64,000 bases of DNA from Anaerostipes rhamnosivorans (GTDB lineage: Bacteria; Bacillota; Clostridia; Lachnospirales; Lachnospiraceae), in contig NZ_CP040058.1 in assembly GCF_005280655.1 (NCBI RefSeq), positions 1,898,001 to 1,962,000 on the forward strand. The letters run 5' to 3'. Made by a program: the position numbers and the translations under genes. The notes under the pieces were generated by a model, which worked only from the letters and a program-made list of their open reading frames with translations, had not been told where the DNA came from and searched no databases. This document shows positions 34,600 to 43,229 of the stretch, piece after piece. Numbering within the stretch: the stretch's first letter is position 1; each line of letters starts with the position of its first letter.

Positions 34600-36707
34600 T
34601 ATTTTATGTATTTCTCTATAAATTCCTCAATGGCAATCGGTCTGGAAAAATAATATCCTTGGCCGCAGTCACATTGAAGTTTCTTTAGAAGCTCCATCTG
34701 CTCCTCTGTCTCAATTCCCTCTGCCGTGGTTTTTGTAGCTCCGAATCCCCTGCACATATAAATAGTAGAGCGGACAATGGCTCTGGCCCTTTCATTGGTC
34801 ATGATCTCCGATATGATGCTCTTATCTAATTTCACCTCATCAAATTTGATATTGGAGAGCAGTGTAATATTTGAATATTTAGCACCGTAATCATCTAAGG
34901 ATAGATAAAACCCGGCGTCCTTGATCTTTTGTGACAGAGCCACCAATTCTGAGGTTTTAAGCTTCGACACGGATTCCGTCACCTCAATACAAATCTGTCC
35001 TGCGTCCACATCATATTTTCTACAGACTGCAAGGATCCGGTCTACAATATCATATTCCAGAAGAGTGACCCTGGAAAAATTCACTGAAATCTTTCCTATG
35101 TCATGGCCCTGGCTGTGCATCTTATTTATGAGCCGGCAGACACATTCCAGTGCGTAGAAGTCGATGTGGCGGATCACACCTTCTGCTTCATATAAAGGGA
35201 TGAACCGATCCGGAAATATCAGATCTCCGTTGTTATCCACTCTTCTGATCAGCGCTTCCGCTCCAGAAAGTTTTCCTGTCCCAAGATACACTTTGGGCTG
35301 CAAAAACACCCGGTACCTGTCCTGGTTAATATCTTTTATGACCTGTTTGGCAATTGTGGAATCATGGTTGTATCCCTCATAAACTGAAAATTCATAATAC
35401 TTTTGTTTATTGGCATACATAAGCTCATCCGCATGGTTGATCAGCTCATTGATATCTGTGATAGCTTCCTCCCATGTAGTTCCGATGGATGCACTGATCT
35501 CTTTATGCTCCTTTACCTTGTTTCTCAGCACTAGTTCCTTTTTATGAAACTCTTCCTGGCTGATATTCCTGCACAGGACAACAAATTCGTCTCCGCCTAT
35601 GCGGTAGATCTGTTCCCGGAACACGGCCTTCAAGATCTCTGCCATACAGATAATCAGCTTATCCCCGTACTCATGGCCAAACCGGTTATTGGCTACTTTA
35701 AGGCCGTTTAAATCCACATAAGCGACACCGATATTGCTGCAGCCGTGCTTTTCAATGTCAAACACCTCTTCCATGTATTTGTTCCGGTTCCAGAGCCCCG
35801 TCAAAATATCCACATAGCTTAAATGCTCCAGTCTGGAAACCATTCTGCGCTTCTGCAGGTCATTGGCGATAAAATAGGTCACTGATTTTAAAAGGTCTGG
35901 ATTCTCCCTGTTTCTTTTGGGGTCATCCACGCCTATAAATCCGCAGACCTTTCCCATCTCATACAGCGGAGCTGCCATCAGGCTATGAATCCCCTGCCCG
36001 TTGAGTATGTCATATGCCTCACTTTCCGGATCAATCTCCTGGTCAAGGGATGATACGGAAAAGCTTCCGCTCTTTTCAAATTGTCTGAGCCATTTTTCCA
36101 GGGTTGACAGTGAAATCTCCTGAAGATTTCCGATCTCACTTGTGACATTCTCTGCACACCATTCATAAGTATTGCACGCAATTTTCTGATCGTGGTCAAT
36201 TTCAAAAATATAAGTCCGGTCCCCGCCATAATGCTCCGCGATCAATTCCAAAAGCCTGTGGATGGCACAGTCCAGATCCAGCGTATCATTTAGAGTTTTA
36301 ATACACTGCAGAAGTGTTTCGTCCTGTTGCACTTTACTGCCCAGCAACTTTTTCTGCCGCTCTTTGTCCGTGATATCCGTTGCGATCTCCATCCGCACAC
36401 GATAGCCAGGGACAGGCTCTATGAGATAATCTACGATCACAAAGTATCGGTCCAGATATTTATTATAACGGGTCCAGCGGCTGCTGCCTTCCGCGCGCAG
36501 CCTCTCATTGGTACAGAATTCACATGGTTCCCGCTTCCCCTGAAGGAGCTCATAACACTTCTGCCCTTTATAATCATCTCCGGTAATCTGATACCGTTTT
36601 TTCCCGGATCCATTGATGTATAAAACTTCATAAGTATCAATGTCACTGACATATATAATATTGTCGGTGCTGTCCAAAATTGCTTTTCTGAGGATATTTT
36701 CATTCAT
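34599..36707 (-). CDS. PAS-GAF-GGDEF-EAL cyclic-di-GMP signalling protein
   Basis: A 702-residue cytoplasmic protein. Residues 1-115 are a PAS-like domain, about 130-290 a GAF domain ('CIKTLNDTLDLDCAIHRLLELI'), about 300-440 a GGDEF domain with intact 'RIGGDEFVVLC', and 450-702 an EAL domain with 'SGAEALIRRV' and the metal-ligand stretch 'FYLSLDDYGAKYSNITLLSNIKFDEVKLDKS'. It could both make and degrade cyclic di-GMP; typically one activity dominates. There are no membrane segments, so the signal is probably intracellular. Confidence 0.9.
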   Translation of the reverse strand: MNENILRKAILDSTDNIIYVSDIDTYEVLYINGSGKKRYQITGDDYKGQKCYELLQGKREPCEFCTNERLRAEGSSRWTRYNKYLDRYFVIVDYLIEPVPGYRVRMEIATDITDKERQKKLLGSKVQQDETLLQCIKTLNDTLDLDCAIHRLLELIAEHYGGDRTYIFEIDHDQKIACNTYEWCAENVTSEIGNLQEISLSTLEKWLRQFEKSGSFSVSSLDQEIDPESEAYDILNGQGIHSLMAAPLYEMGKVCGFIGVDDPKRNRENPDLLKSVTYFIANDLQKRRMVSRLEHLSYVDILTGLWNRNKYMEEVFDIEKHGCSNIGVAYVDLNGLKVANNRFGHEYGDKLIICMAEILKAVFREQIYRIGGDEFVVLCRNISQEEFHKKELVLRNKVKEHKEISASIGTTWEEAITDINELINHADELMYANKQKYYEFSVYEGYNHDSTIAKQVIKDINQDRYRVFLQPKVYLGTGKLSGAEALIRRVDNNGDLIFPDRFIPLYEAEGVIRHIDFYALECVCRLINKMHSQGHDIGKISVNFSRVTLLEYDIVDRILAVCRKYDVDAGQICIEVTESVSKLKTSELVALSQKIKDAGFYLSLDDYGAKYSNITLLSNIKFDEVKLDKSIISEIMTNERARAIVRSTIYMCRGFGATKTTAEGIETEEQMELLKKLQCDCGQGYYFSRPIAIEEFIEKYIK

Positions 36708-36776
36708 GTCTTCTACCTCTTTTGTTTATCTTAAAGTTTATATAAAAGTCATTATAGCATATTTTTCCTGCCGCCG

Positions 36777-36805
36777 TTGCTGTCTTTTTCAGATTCATGT
36801 ATAAT
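36777..36805 (+). promoter_or_regulatory. Promoter of the Fic-like gene
   Basis: TTGCTG at 36777-36782 and TATAAT at 36800-36805, 17 bp apart, 43 bases before the ATG, which has AGGAGG. Confidence 0.6.
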
Positions 36806-36847
36806 TAAATTCCAGACAACAACGACTGAATTACAGGAGGAACCGCC

Positions 36848-37429
36848 ATGTCAAAACTACAGGAACTGCTTCGTCAGGCAGATGCGTACAAAGAAATCAT
36901 ACTGAAGGCTGATACCCATTCAGATAAACCTATAGAAACCGCCGAGCTCCAGACCACTGATATCACAGAAAACCTCATAAAGGATCTGCACAGAACCATC
37001 TATAGCGGAACAGATTCCTCACAGGCAGGCCGATACCGCACTTCCCCGGCAAAAGATCCGGATGCGGACTTTCTCCCGCCTTCCCCGGAGGATCTGCCCC
37101 GGCTCATGAGCCATCTGGAAAACCAGATCCACTCCTCAAAATCTGCCCTGCATCCGGTGGAGCTTGCGGCAATGGCGCAGAAACGCCTGATCGATATCCA
37201 TCCTTTTGCAGACGGAAATGAAAAAACCGCAGAAGCCTTGGGGAATTTGATCCTGTCCAGATCAGGCTACTGCCCGGTCACAGTCCCTGCCTGCAGGGAA
37301 AAGGATTTTTTGGACGCACTTGCATCCTCCAGGAGATCCAGCGATATGGAACCTTTATCAATCCTTCATGCAGAGCTTGTCATTGAAGCTCAGAGAAATC
37401 ATATCCGCAGCATGGGAATCTCGCTTTAA
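36848..37429 (+). CDS. Fic/DOC-like protein with altered active site
   Basis: A 193-residue all-helical protein. 'HPFADGNEKTAEALGNLIL' (about residues 117-135) aligns with the Fic motif HPFx(D/E)GNGRxxR, but the GNGR part is GNEK and the last arginine is missing. Standard Fic proteins transfer AMP from ATP to target hydroxyls; the second glycine and the arginine bind phosphates, so this protein may have another donor, another reaction or none. 'LHRTIYSGTDSSQAGRYRTS' resembles the start of a Fic domain. No antitoxin gene is adjacent. Confidence 0.7.
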   Translation: MSKLQELLRQADAYKEIILKADTHSDKPIETAELQTTDITENLIKDLHRTIYSGTDSSQAGRYRTSPAKDPDADFLPPSPEDLPRLMSHLENQIHSSKSALHPVELAAMAQKRLIDIHPFADGNEKTAEALGNLILSRSGYCPVTVPACREKDFLDALASSRRSSDMEPLSILHAELVIEAQRNHIRSMGISL

Positions 37430-37460
37430 CAGTGCGGAATTTTAGGAGTTTTATAGAATA

Positions 37461-37578
37461 AAGTGGACAAGTCCGCTTTACGCGCCGATGTACAGCTGCA
37501 AAGCAGCCTTCCTTGGCACATCGTGCGCATCATGCCTTCATGGCTTTTTTCTTCCATAGGGAGAACTATCCTATGGAA
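37461..37578 (+). repeat. Dispersed intergenic repeat, copy A (diverged)
   Basis: It shares with 42969-43143 and 60801-60941 a 5' segment beginning AA(A)GTGG.C(A)AG and a 3' hairpin TTCCATAGG (37552-37560) / CCTATGGAA (37570-37578) after a T run. The middle is more diverged than in the other two copies. Confidence 0.6.
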
Positions 37579-37585
37579 TAACATT

Positions 37586-37616
37586 AAACAGCATCCGTTT
37601 GTATGCTGTTTTTTTA
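37586..37616 (+). terminator. Intrinsic terminator
   Basis: AAACAGCAT (37586-37594) pairs with ATGCTGTTT (37603-37611) and is followed by T's. It would end transcripts coming from the Fic-like gene through repeat copy A. Confidence 0.7.
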
Positions 37617-37825
37617 AAACCAATGATAAGGTTTCTTCTTTGTTCTTCGTTTCCAGCTGAGATTCTGATACTAAGAAAATTGAGAAACAAAAGAAATCCG
37701 CATGGCATTCACTGTTCCCATTCCCTTTTTTGCCGGCGATTTGTTATCATATCAGGCATGAACTTCCATTTTTTCTGTCACAGAGAGGTATGTCTGCTGT
37801 CTAATCAGATAAGGAGGTAACATAC

Positions 37826-38677
37826 ATGAGAAAATATTCAAACGAAGAACTATCTGAATTGATCGACAAAGCGGCTGCAGGTGATAAAGAATCTCTGGAA
37901 GCCATCATTTTAAGCGTCCAGGACCTGATCTTTAACCTATCTCTGAGGATGCTGGGCACATTTGCAGATGCTGAAGATGCCACACAGGACATTATCCTAA
38001 AGATTATGACCCACCTGTCCACCTTTAAAAAAGAGAGTTCCTTTTCCACTTGGGTTTTCAGCATTTCTAAGAATCATCTACTCAACTACAAAAAACACAT
38101 GTTTGCCCATCGTCCGCTGAGCTTTGAATTTTACGGAAATGATATTGAAAACGCCCCGCTTTATGATATTCCTGATCTGACACAAAATGTGGAGGAGTCC
38201 ATATTGGCAGAGGAGCTGAAAATGTCCTGCACCAATGTAATGCTCCAGTGTCTCGATGCAGAAAGCCGGTGCATCTTTATTCTTGGAACCATGTTTCAGC
38301 TGGACAGCCGGACAGCCGGTGAGATCCTAGAGCTGTCTCCGGAAGCTTACCGGCAGAGGCTTTCAAGAATCCGCCACAGAATGGCTGATTTTCTTGAAGC
38401 TTACTGCGGCGAATACGGAGGCGGCAAATGCCGGTGCAAAAACAGGATCAACTATGCAGTCCAAAGCCGCAGACTGGATCCCTCAAATCTGGATTACACA
38501 AGCGCTGAACCTGCCCTAGACCAAGTCCGTCTGGAGTTTAAAAATGCAATGGAGGACATCGACGGCCTCTCACAAAAATTTTCTTTCTGCAGGCTCTACG
38601 AATCTCCGGAAACTGTTACAAAGTTTGTCTCAGACTTTTTAGATTCCGTGTCACTCTCTGTCATAAAAAATTCATAA
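37826..38677 (+). CDS. ECF-like RNA polymerase sigma factor with C-terminal extension
   Basis: A 283-residue sigma-70 family protein. Region 2 is 'DLIFNLSLRMLGTFADAEDATQDIILKIMTHLSTFKKESSFSTWVFSISKNHLLNY' (about residues 33-88), and region 4 'CLDAESRCIFILGTMFQLDSRTAGEILELSPEAYRQRLSRIRHRM' (about 140-184). Residues 190-283 are an extra tail starting with cysteines in 'YCGEYGGGKCRCKNR', not found in minimal ECF factors and possibly a sensing or self-inhibiting part. No anti-sigma gene follows. AAGGAGG precedes the start. Confidence 0.82.
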   Translation: MRKYSNEELSELIDKAAAGDKESLEAIILSVQDLIFNLSLRMLGTFADAEDATQDIILKIMTHLSTFKKESSFSTWVFSISKNHLLNYKKHMFAHRPLSFEFYGNDIENAPLYDIPDLTQNVEESILAEELKMSCTNVMLQCLDAESRCIFILGTMFQLDSRTAGEILELSPEAYRQRLSRIRHRMADFLEAYCGEYGGGKCRCKNRINYAVQSRRLDPSNLDYTSAEPALDQVRLEFKNAMEDIDGLSQKFSFCRLYESPETVTKFVSDFLDSVSLSVIKNS

Positions 38678-38690
38678 AAGGGGGATTCTT

Positions 38691-39377
38691 ATGGATACAA
38701 ATATGATATTGTCATACTTAACGGATTTAAATAAGAACAACAACCGTGAATGGTACCATGCACATAAAAAAGAATTTCAAAAGGCAAATGCACAGTTTGA
38801 GGCCTTACTGCAGGAATTGATCTATAAGATAGGAGAATTTGACAGCAGCATTCTGTACTTTAAGCCAAAAGAACTAACCTTTAAAATCGTCCGGGATACC
38901 CGGTTCAGCCATGACAAGAAACCCTATCTTCCGGCATTTCGGGCGCATATAGGCCCAAAGGGCAAACTTCCCGTACCTGTGGGATATTATCTTTTAATTA
39001 TGCCGGGAGACCATTCCTTCCTTGGAGGAGGGCTCTTTGCTGGCATGTTTAAGGATGCGACTGCCATGGTAAGGGACTATATATCAGAAAATCCAAAAGA
39101 GTGGGATAATGTACTCCATTCTGATGAATTTGAACCCTTTTTTACTGTACAGGGCGATTCCCTAAAAAATGTTCCCAGCGGATATGACAAGGAACATCCG
39201 CATGCCGAATATCTGAAATACAAAAGCTGGTACGTGGAATATCCTTTTAAGGACAATGACCTGATGGATACAGATTGTTTTATCCGGCATGCCGCAGAAA
39301 TATTCCAAAGGATGAAACCATTTCATGATTTTCTGAATAAGGCTCTGGCCGGGTTTGAGATGCCTAAGAGGCCTTAA
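38691..39377 (+). CDS. DUF2461 family protein
   Basis: A 228-residue protein of the DUF2461 (TIGR02453) family. 'LTDLNKNNNREWYHAHKKEFQKA' and 'FKIVRDTRFSHDKKPYLPAFRAHIGPKGK' are the recognisable family blocks, followed by 'YYLLIMPGDHSFLGGGLF'. Function is unknown. It lies 13 bases after the sigma factor and likely shares its transcript. Confidence 0.85.
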   Translation: MDTNMILSYLTDLNKNNNREWYHAHKKEFQKANAQFEALLQELIYKIGEFDSSILYFKPKELTFKIVRDTRFSHDKKPYLPAFRAHIGPKGKLPVPVGYYLLIMPGDHSFLGGGLFAGMFKDATAMVRDYISENPKEWDNVLHSDEFEPFFTVQGDSLKNVPSGYDKEHPHAEYLKYKSWYVEYPFKDNDLMDTDCFIRHAAEIFQRMKPFHDFLNKALAGFEMPKRP

Positions 39378-39393
39378 CTTCACACGTTTTACC

Positions 39394-39434
39394 AAAAAAC
39401 CGTCTGCCTTAAGTATGATCCGGCAGACGGTTTT
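39394..39434. terminator. Bidirectional intrinsic terminator
   Basis: AACCGTCTGCC pairs with GGCAGACGGTT, flanked by A's on the left and T's on the right, between convergent genes ending at 39377 and 39446. Confidence 0.9.
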
Positions 39435-39445
39435 CTCTTATGATC

Positions 39446-40078
39446 TTATTTTCCCAGCTGTTTCACACAGCCGGACTGAATGGCCACGATGTTTCTTTTA
39501 ATCTTTTCCCTCGGCCAGTCCCACCACTTGGACTCAAGCAGCAAGGAGACAGTCTCTTCTGAAAATCTCTTTTTAATAGGTTTGGCAGGGACACCTCCCA
39601 CAACCGTATAGGCCGGGACATCTTTTGTCACCACTGCGCGGCTTCCGATGACCGCGCCGTCACCGATTGTGACACCTGCCATAATGACAGCCTCGTAACC
39701 GATCCATACATCATTACCGATGATGATATCTCCTTTGTTGTCCCATGCGTCAGTGACATTTTCCATCCTAAGCTCCCATTCTTCAAAGAAGAGGGGAAAT
39801 GGATAAGTGGATAAGGATGACATGGCATGATTGGCGCTGTTGAAAAGGAACTTGGCACCACATGCGATGGAACAGAACTTTCCGATCACAAGCCTGTCAT
39901 GATTGATTGGATAGTGGTATAAAACATTATTGGTCTCAAATAAGACCGGATCATTGACAAAGTCGTTATACATTGTATAATCTCCGACAATGATATTAGG
40001 ATCTGTGATCACATGTTTTAAATATATTGTTTCGTTATCTCCCGTACGGGGATATATTTGTTTTTCTGGAACAGCCAT
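39446..40078 (-). CDS. Vat/CatB-like hexapeptide-repeat O-acetyltransferase
   Basis: A 210-residue left-handed beta-helix acyltransferase. '[12 protein letters not shown]', '[26 protein letters not shown]' (histidine of the active site) and '[57 protein letters not shown]' are close in layout to streptogramin-A (Vat) and xenobiotic acetyltransferases. Chromosomal relatives are common and need not give resistance. The start at 40078 has AGGAGG; a longer frame to 40174 is not supported. Confidence 0.85.
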   Translation of the reverse strand: MAVPEKQIYPRTGDNETIYLKHVITDPNIIVGDYTMYNDFVNDPVLFETNNVLYHYPINHDRLVIGKFCSIACGAKFLFNSANHAMSSLSTYPFPLFFEEWELRMENVTDAWDNKGDIIIGNDVWIGYEAVIMAGVTIGDGAVIGSRAVVTKDVPAYTVVGGVPAKPIKKRFSEETVSLLLESKWWDWPREKIKRNIVAIQSGCVKQLGK

Positions 40079-40243
40079 TTGAAATCCTCCTGTAGTCTGA
40101 TGTTTTCTGCAACTATTCCAGTCAATGCAATACAAAGTTTCAACAGCCTCACCTCTTTTGCTTTCTTGATACAACCCTATTTTATCATGAATATTTTATC
40201 CCGTCACTCAAATACTACCTCCTGAGGTGATTAGATTTGAGAA

Positions 40244-40281
40244 AGGAAGCCGCAGATCCATATTGGTGTCTGCGGCTTCCT
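40244..40281. terminator. Terminator of the metal-ATPase operon
   Basis: AGGAAGCCGCAGA (40244-40256) pairs perfectly with TCTGCGGCTTCCT (40269-40281); on the minus strand it is followed by TTTCTC. It ends the ArsR-HMA-ATPase transcript. Confidence 0.85.
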
Positions 40282-40293
40282 GGGTCCTATTGT

Positions 40294-42171
40294 TTATTCA
40301 TCAAAGTTTATTTTTAATGCCCTCATGGAATTCAGAATCGCAATGACGGAAACTCCCACATCTGCAAAGACTGCTTCCCACATATTCGCCATACCCAGGG
40401 CTCCAAGGGCCAATACCAGCGCCTTGACCGCCAGGGCAAACACAATATTCTGTTTTACGATGCGCAGTGTCTTTCTGGAGATATACACGATTGACGCGAT
40501 TTTCCTTACGTCATCATCCATGAGCACCACGTCCGCGGCCTCAATGGCTGCGTCAGATCCCATACTTCCCATAGCGATGCCGATATCTGCTCTTGTGAGG
40601 ACTGGTGCATCATTGATGCCGTCCCCGACGAACGCAAGCTTTTCTTTATCCCGCTGTCTTTCCAACAAACCTTCCACTTTAGAGACCTTATCTCCCGGGA
40701 GAAGTTCAGAATATACCTCATCAATCCCAAGTTCTGCCGCAACGGATTCCGCCGCTTCTTTTCTGTCTCCGGTGAGCATGACGCATTTCTTCACTCCCAC
40801 ACGCTTCATGCTTCTGATAGCCTCTTTAGCCCCTTCCTTAACGGTGTCAGAGATGACGATTGCCCCGACAAATTCGCCCTGCCTTGCCACATAGACGACG
40901 GTGCCTGCTTCCTTGCAGGAAGCATAATCAATCTTCTGCTGTCTCATCAATTTGCCATTGCCCACCAGAATCTCTTTTCCGTCGATCATAACACGGATTC
41001 CGTGTCCGGCAATCTCCTCTGCATCAGACACACGGTTCATATCCAGCGTCTTTCCATACGCTTCTTTGATCGAACCGGCAATCGGGTGGTTAGAATAACC
41101 TTCCCCCAGTGCGGCCAGCTCCAGCAGTTCCTCCTCCCCACAGTTCTGCGGAAGGATCTGCGTCACCTTAAATTCACCCTTTGTCAGTGTCCCTGTCTTA
41201 TCAAAGACGATGGTAGTCATCTCAGATACTGCTTCCAGATAATTGCTTCCTTTTACCAACACACCGATCTTGGATGCGGCTCCAATCCCTCCAAAGAATC
41301 CCATAGGCACAGAAATAACAAGTGCACATGGACAAGAAATAACAAGGAAAATACATGCTCTCTGGATCCATTCACCCCATCCGCCTCCTAAGATCAGTGG
41401 TGGCAGCACAGCAAGCAGCACTGCTCCCACTGTCACGACCGGGGTATAGTACTTGGCGAATTTTGTGATAAAATTCTCTACCTTAGCTTTTTTGCTGCTG
41501 GCATTTTCCACAAGCTCCAGGATTTTTGCCACTGTGGAATCCTCAAACTCTTTTGTCACCTTTACTTTTAATGTGCCGCTGCCGTTGACGCAGCCGCTGA
41601 TGATCTCATCCCCTGCAGACGCTTTTCTTGGTACAGACTCCCCTGTCAAAGCCGCAGTATCAATCAGAGATTCTCCTTCTGTCACTATCCCATCCAGAGG
41701 AATCCGCTCGCCAGGTTTTACCACAATGATCGTTCCCACTTCCACGTCATCCGGGTCTACCTGAGTCAGTTCTCCATCTGCCTCAATGTTGGCATACTCC
41801 GGACAGATATCCATCATCGCGGAAATGGACTGGCGGGATTTCCCCACCGCATAACTCTGAAACAGCTCTCCAACCTGATAAAAAAGCATGACGGCCACTG
41901 CTTCTGAATACTCCTTCACACCAAGGGCCCCAAAGGTAGCAATCATCATTAAAAAATTCTCATCAAAGATCTGTCCATGGCTGATGTTTCTGACTGCTTT
42001 GAAAATAATGTCATACCCGATCACTAAGTACGGGATCAGATAGATCAAAAACAAAAGCCAGGAACCCTTAAGGCCATCAAGCCCTCCTGTATGCTCCGCT
42101 GTCATCAGCCCTGCCAGCAAAAGAAACGCTATGACAATGCGGACCAGCATTATTTTATGTTTTTTGGTCAT
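40294..42171 (-). CDS. cadA: Heavy-metal-translocating P-type ATPase (CadA/ZntA type)
   Basis: A 625-residue P1B ATPase exporting divalent metal. 'ISCPCALVISVPMGFFGGIGAASKIGVLVKG' carries the membrane CPC metal site, 'VFDKTGTLTKGEF' the phosphorylated aspartate, 'SNHPIAGSIKEAYG' the HP motif and 'VGDGINDAPVLTRADIGIAMG' the hinge. CPC in this context fits Zn/Cd/Pb pumps. It has no N-terminal HMA domain; a separate 72-residue HMA protein is encoded just upstream. Regulation is by the ArsR protein at 42488. Confidence 0.92.
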   Translation of the reverse strand: MTKKHKIMLVRIVIAFLLLAGLMTAEHTGGLDGLKGSWLLFLIYLIPYLVIGYDIIFKAVRNISHGQIFDENFLMMIATFGALGVKEYSEAVAVMLFYQVGELFQSYAVGKSRQSISAMMDICPEYANIEADGELTQVDPDDVEVGTIIVVKPGERIPLDGIVTEGESLIDTAALTGESVPRKASAGDEIISGCVNGSGTLKVKVTKEFEDSTVAKILELVENASSKKAKVENFITKFAKYYTPVVTVGAVLLAVLPPLILGGGWGEWIQRACIFLVISCPCALVISVPMGFFGGIGAASKIGVLVKGSNYLEAVSEMTTIVFDKTGTLTKGEFKVTQILPQNCGEEELLELAALGEGYSNHPIAGSIKEAYGKTLDMNRVSDAEEIAGHGIRVMIDGKEILVGNGKLMRQQKIDYASCKEAGTVVYVARQGEFVGAIVISDTVKEGAKEAIRSMKRVGVKKCVMLTGDRKEAAESVAAELGIDEVYSELLPGDKVSKVEGLLERQRDKEKLAFVGDGINDAPVLTRADIGIAMGSMGSDAAIEAADVVLMDDDVRKIASIVYISRKTLRIVKQNIVFALAVKALVLALGALGMANMWEAVFADVGVSVIAILNSMRALKINFDE

Positions 42172-42245
42172 ATTTATAGTCTCCTTATTTATAATATGAA
42201 ACCCCGAAAACTGGAATCATATCCTATGCATCCGGGGTATCTCTG

Positions 42246-42464
42246 CTACATTAAAATCTTGCAGTCTGGCTCTACCTTGGCACAGGCATTGACCACCTTC
42301 TGCATAATCTCATCAAATTGCTCGTCTTCTGCATTGATCGTCATTTTCTGGGTCATAAAGCTTACACTTGCATCGTTCACACCCGGAATCTTTTTAATTG
42401 CTTCTTCCATCTTGGCAGCGCAGTTCGCACAGTCTAAATCCTCTAATTTAAATTTTTTCTTCAT
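42246..42464 (-). CDS. Stand-alone heavy-metal-associated (HMA) domain protein
   Basis: Seventy-two residues, the whole of one ferredoxin-like HMA domain. 'FKLEDLDCANCAAKMEEAIKKIPGVNDASVSF' holds the metal-binding C-x-x-C at residues 11-14. It lies between ArsR and an ATPase that lacks its own HMA domain, so it probably delivers metal to the pump or replaces its regulatory domain. Confidence 0.88.
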   Translation of the reverse strand: MKKKFKLEDLDCANCAAKMEEAIKKIPGVNDASVSFMTQKMTINAEDEQFDEIMQKVVNACAKVEPDCKILM

Positions 42465-42487
42465 AACAACCTTCCCTTCTTTTATGA

Positions 42488-42880
42488 TTATTCCTCAATA
42501 TGATCTCTTCCCTGGGCAATGATTGTCCTTACGTGACCATCTGCCAGTGAATAAAATACGGATTTTCCTTCTCTCCTGGACTTTACAAGCTTTGCCTGTT
42601 TCAGGATCTTCAGCTGATGCGAGATCGCAGACTGGGTCATGTTGAGAGCCTCCGCCAAGTCACACACGCAGACCTCCGCTTCAAACAGGACAAATAAAAT
42701 CCTGATCCTTGTAAAATCGCCGAATACTTTAAACAGCTCGGCTAAGTCGTGCAGTTCTTCTTCCTCAGGCATCTTGTCACTTACGATTTTCAGCAAATCA
42801 TCGTGTACCTGAAATGTATCGCAGCATTCCACGTCATTTACAGCCAATTTCTCACCCACTTTCTTCTTACTATCATTCAT
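42488..42880 (-). CDS. ArsR/SmtB family metal-responsive repressor (CadC/CzrA type)
   Basis: A 130-residue winged-helix repressor. 'LFKVFGDFTRIRILFVLFEAEVCVCDLAEALNMTQSAISHQLKILKQAKLVKSRREGKSVFYSLADGHVRTII' is the full ArsR domain; 'EVCVCDLAE' gives an alpha-3 cysteine pair and the N-terminal 'VECCDTF' further cysteines, as in CadC-like Cd/Pb/Zn sensors. There is no ribosome site before the ATG, and the operator covers it (42878-42899), so the mRNA is nearly leaderless or translation begins at an internal GTG. Confidence 0.88.
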   Translation of the reverse strand: MNDSKKKVGEKLAVNDVECCDTFQVHDDLLKIVSDKMPEEEELHDLAELFKVFGDFTRIRILFVLFEAEVCVCDLAEALNMTQSAISHQLKILKQAKLVKSRREGKSVFYSLADGHVRTIIAQGRDHIEE

Positions 42881-42931
42881 ATGAACAATTATTCATATGT
42901 TTATAATATAACTCTTTCTCCATAATGTCAA
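42878..42931 (-). promoter_or_regulatory. Promoter and operator of the metal-ATPase operon
   Basis: On the minus strand TTGACA (42926-42931) and TATTAT (42903-42908) are 17 bp apart. The operator CATATGAA-N6-TTCATATG (42878-42899), typical of ArsR/SmtB sites, lies over the expected transcription start and reaches the start codon. Confidence 0.8.
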
Positions 42932-42968
42932 TGGAGAAAGCAAAGTTTAATTGATATTTTTTTTCAAG

Positions 42969-43143
42969 AACAAAGTGGGCAAGCCACTTCATCTCCCCAC
43001 CTCCTCACTCTTTGAGGGGCTTGTGCACTTTGCGCGCCAAATGCGATTTGACGTAGTCAAATGATTTTCTTACGCATTTGTGTGCATACTGCCCGCAGGG
43101 CTTTTTTATTCCATAGGGAGGTTCGCAGAACTTTCCTATGGAA
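42969..43143 (+). repeat. Dispersed intergenic repeat, copy B
   Basis: About 175 bp with blocks shared with 60801-60941: the CAAAGT-GGC-(G)CCACTTCATCTCCCC start, CTCACTCTTTGAGGG, GTGCATACTG(C/A)CCGCAGG with a T run, then the hairpin TTCCATAGG (43109-43117) / CCTATGGAA (43135-43143). The GCCCGCAGGGC stem plus T's inside it can act as a terminator. Confidence 0.75.
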
Positions 43144-43229
43144 CAAAAAAAAGAAACAGCGGCAAGCCTTCTTTTCATTGTCTGCTTGCCGCTGCTTCTC
43201 TCGTATTGCCATAAGGGTCATATATGGCT

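Noticed and set aside
39446-40078. Streptogramin A resistance gene (vat)
   Set aside because: Only family-level similarity is visible; chromosomal xenobiotic acetyltransferases of this kind are common, so a resistance claim is not supported.
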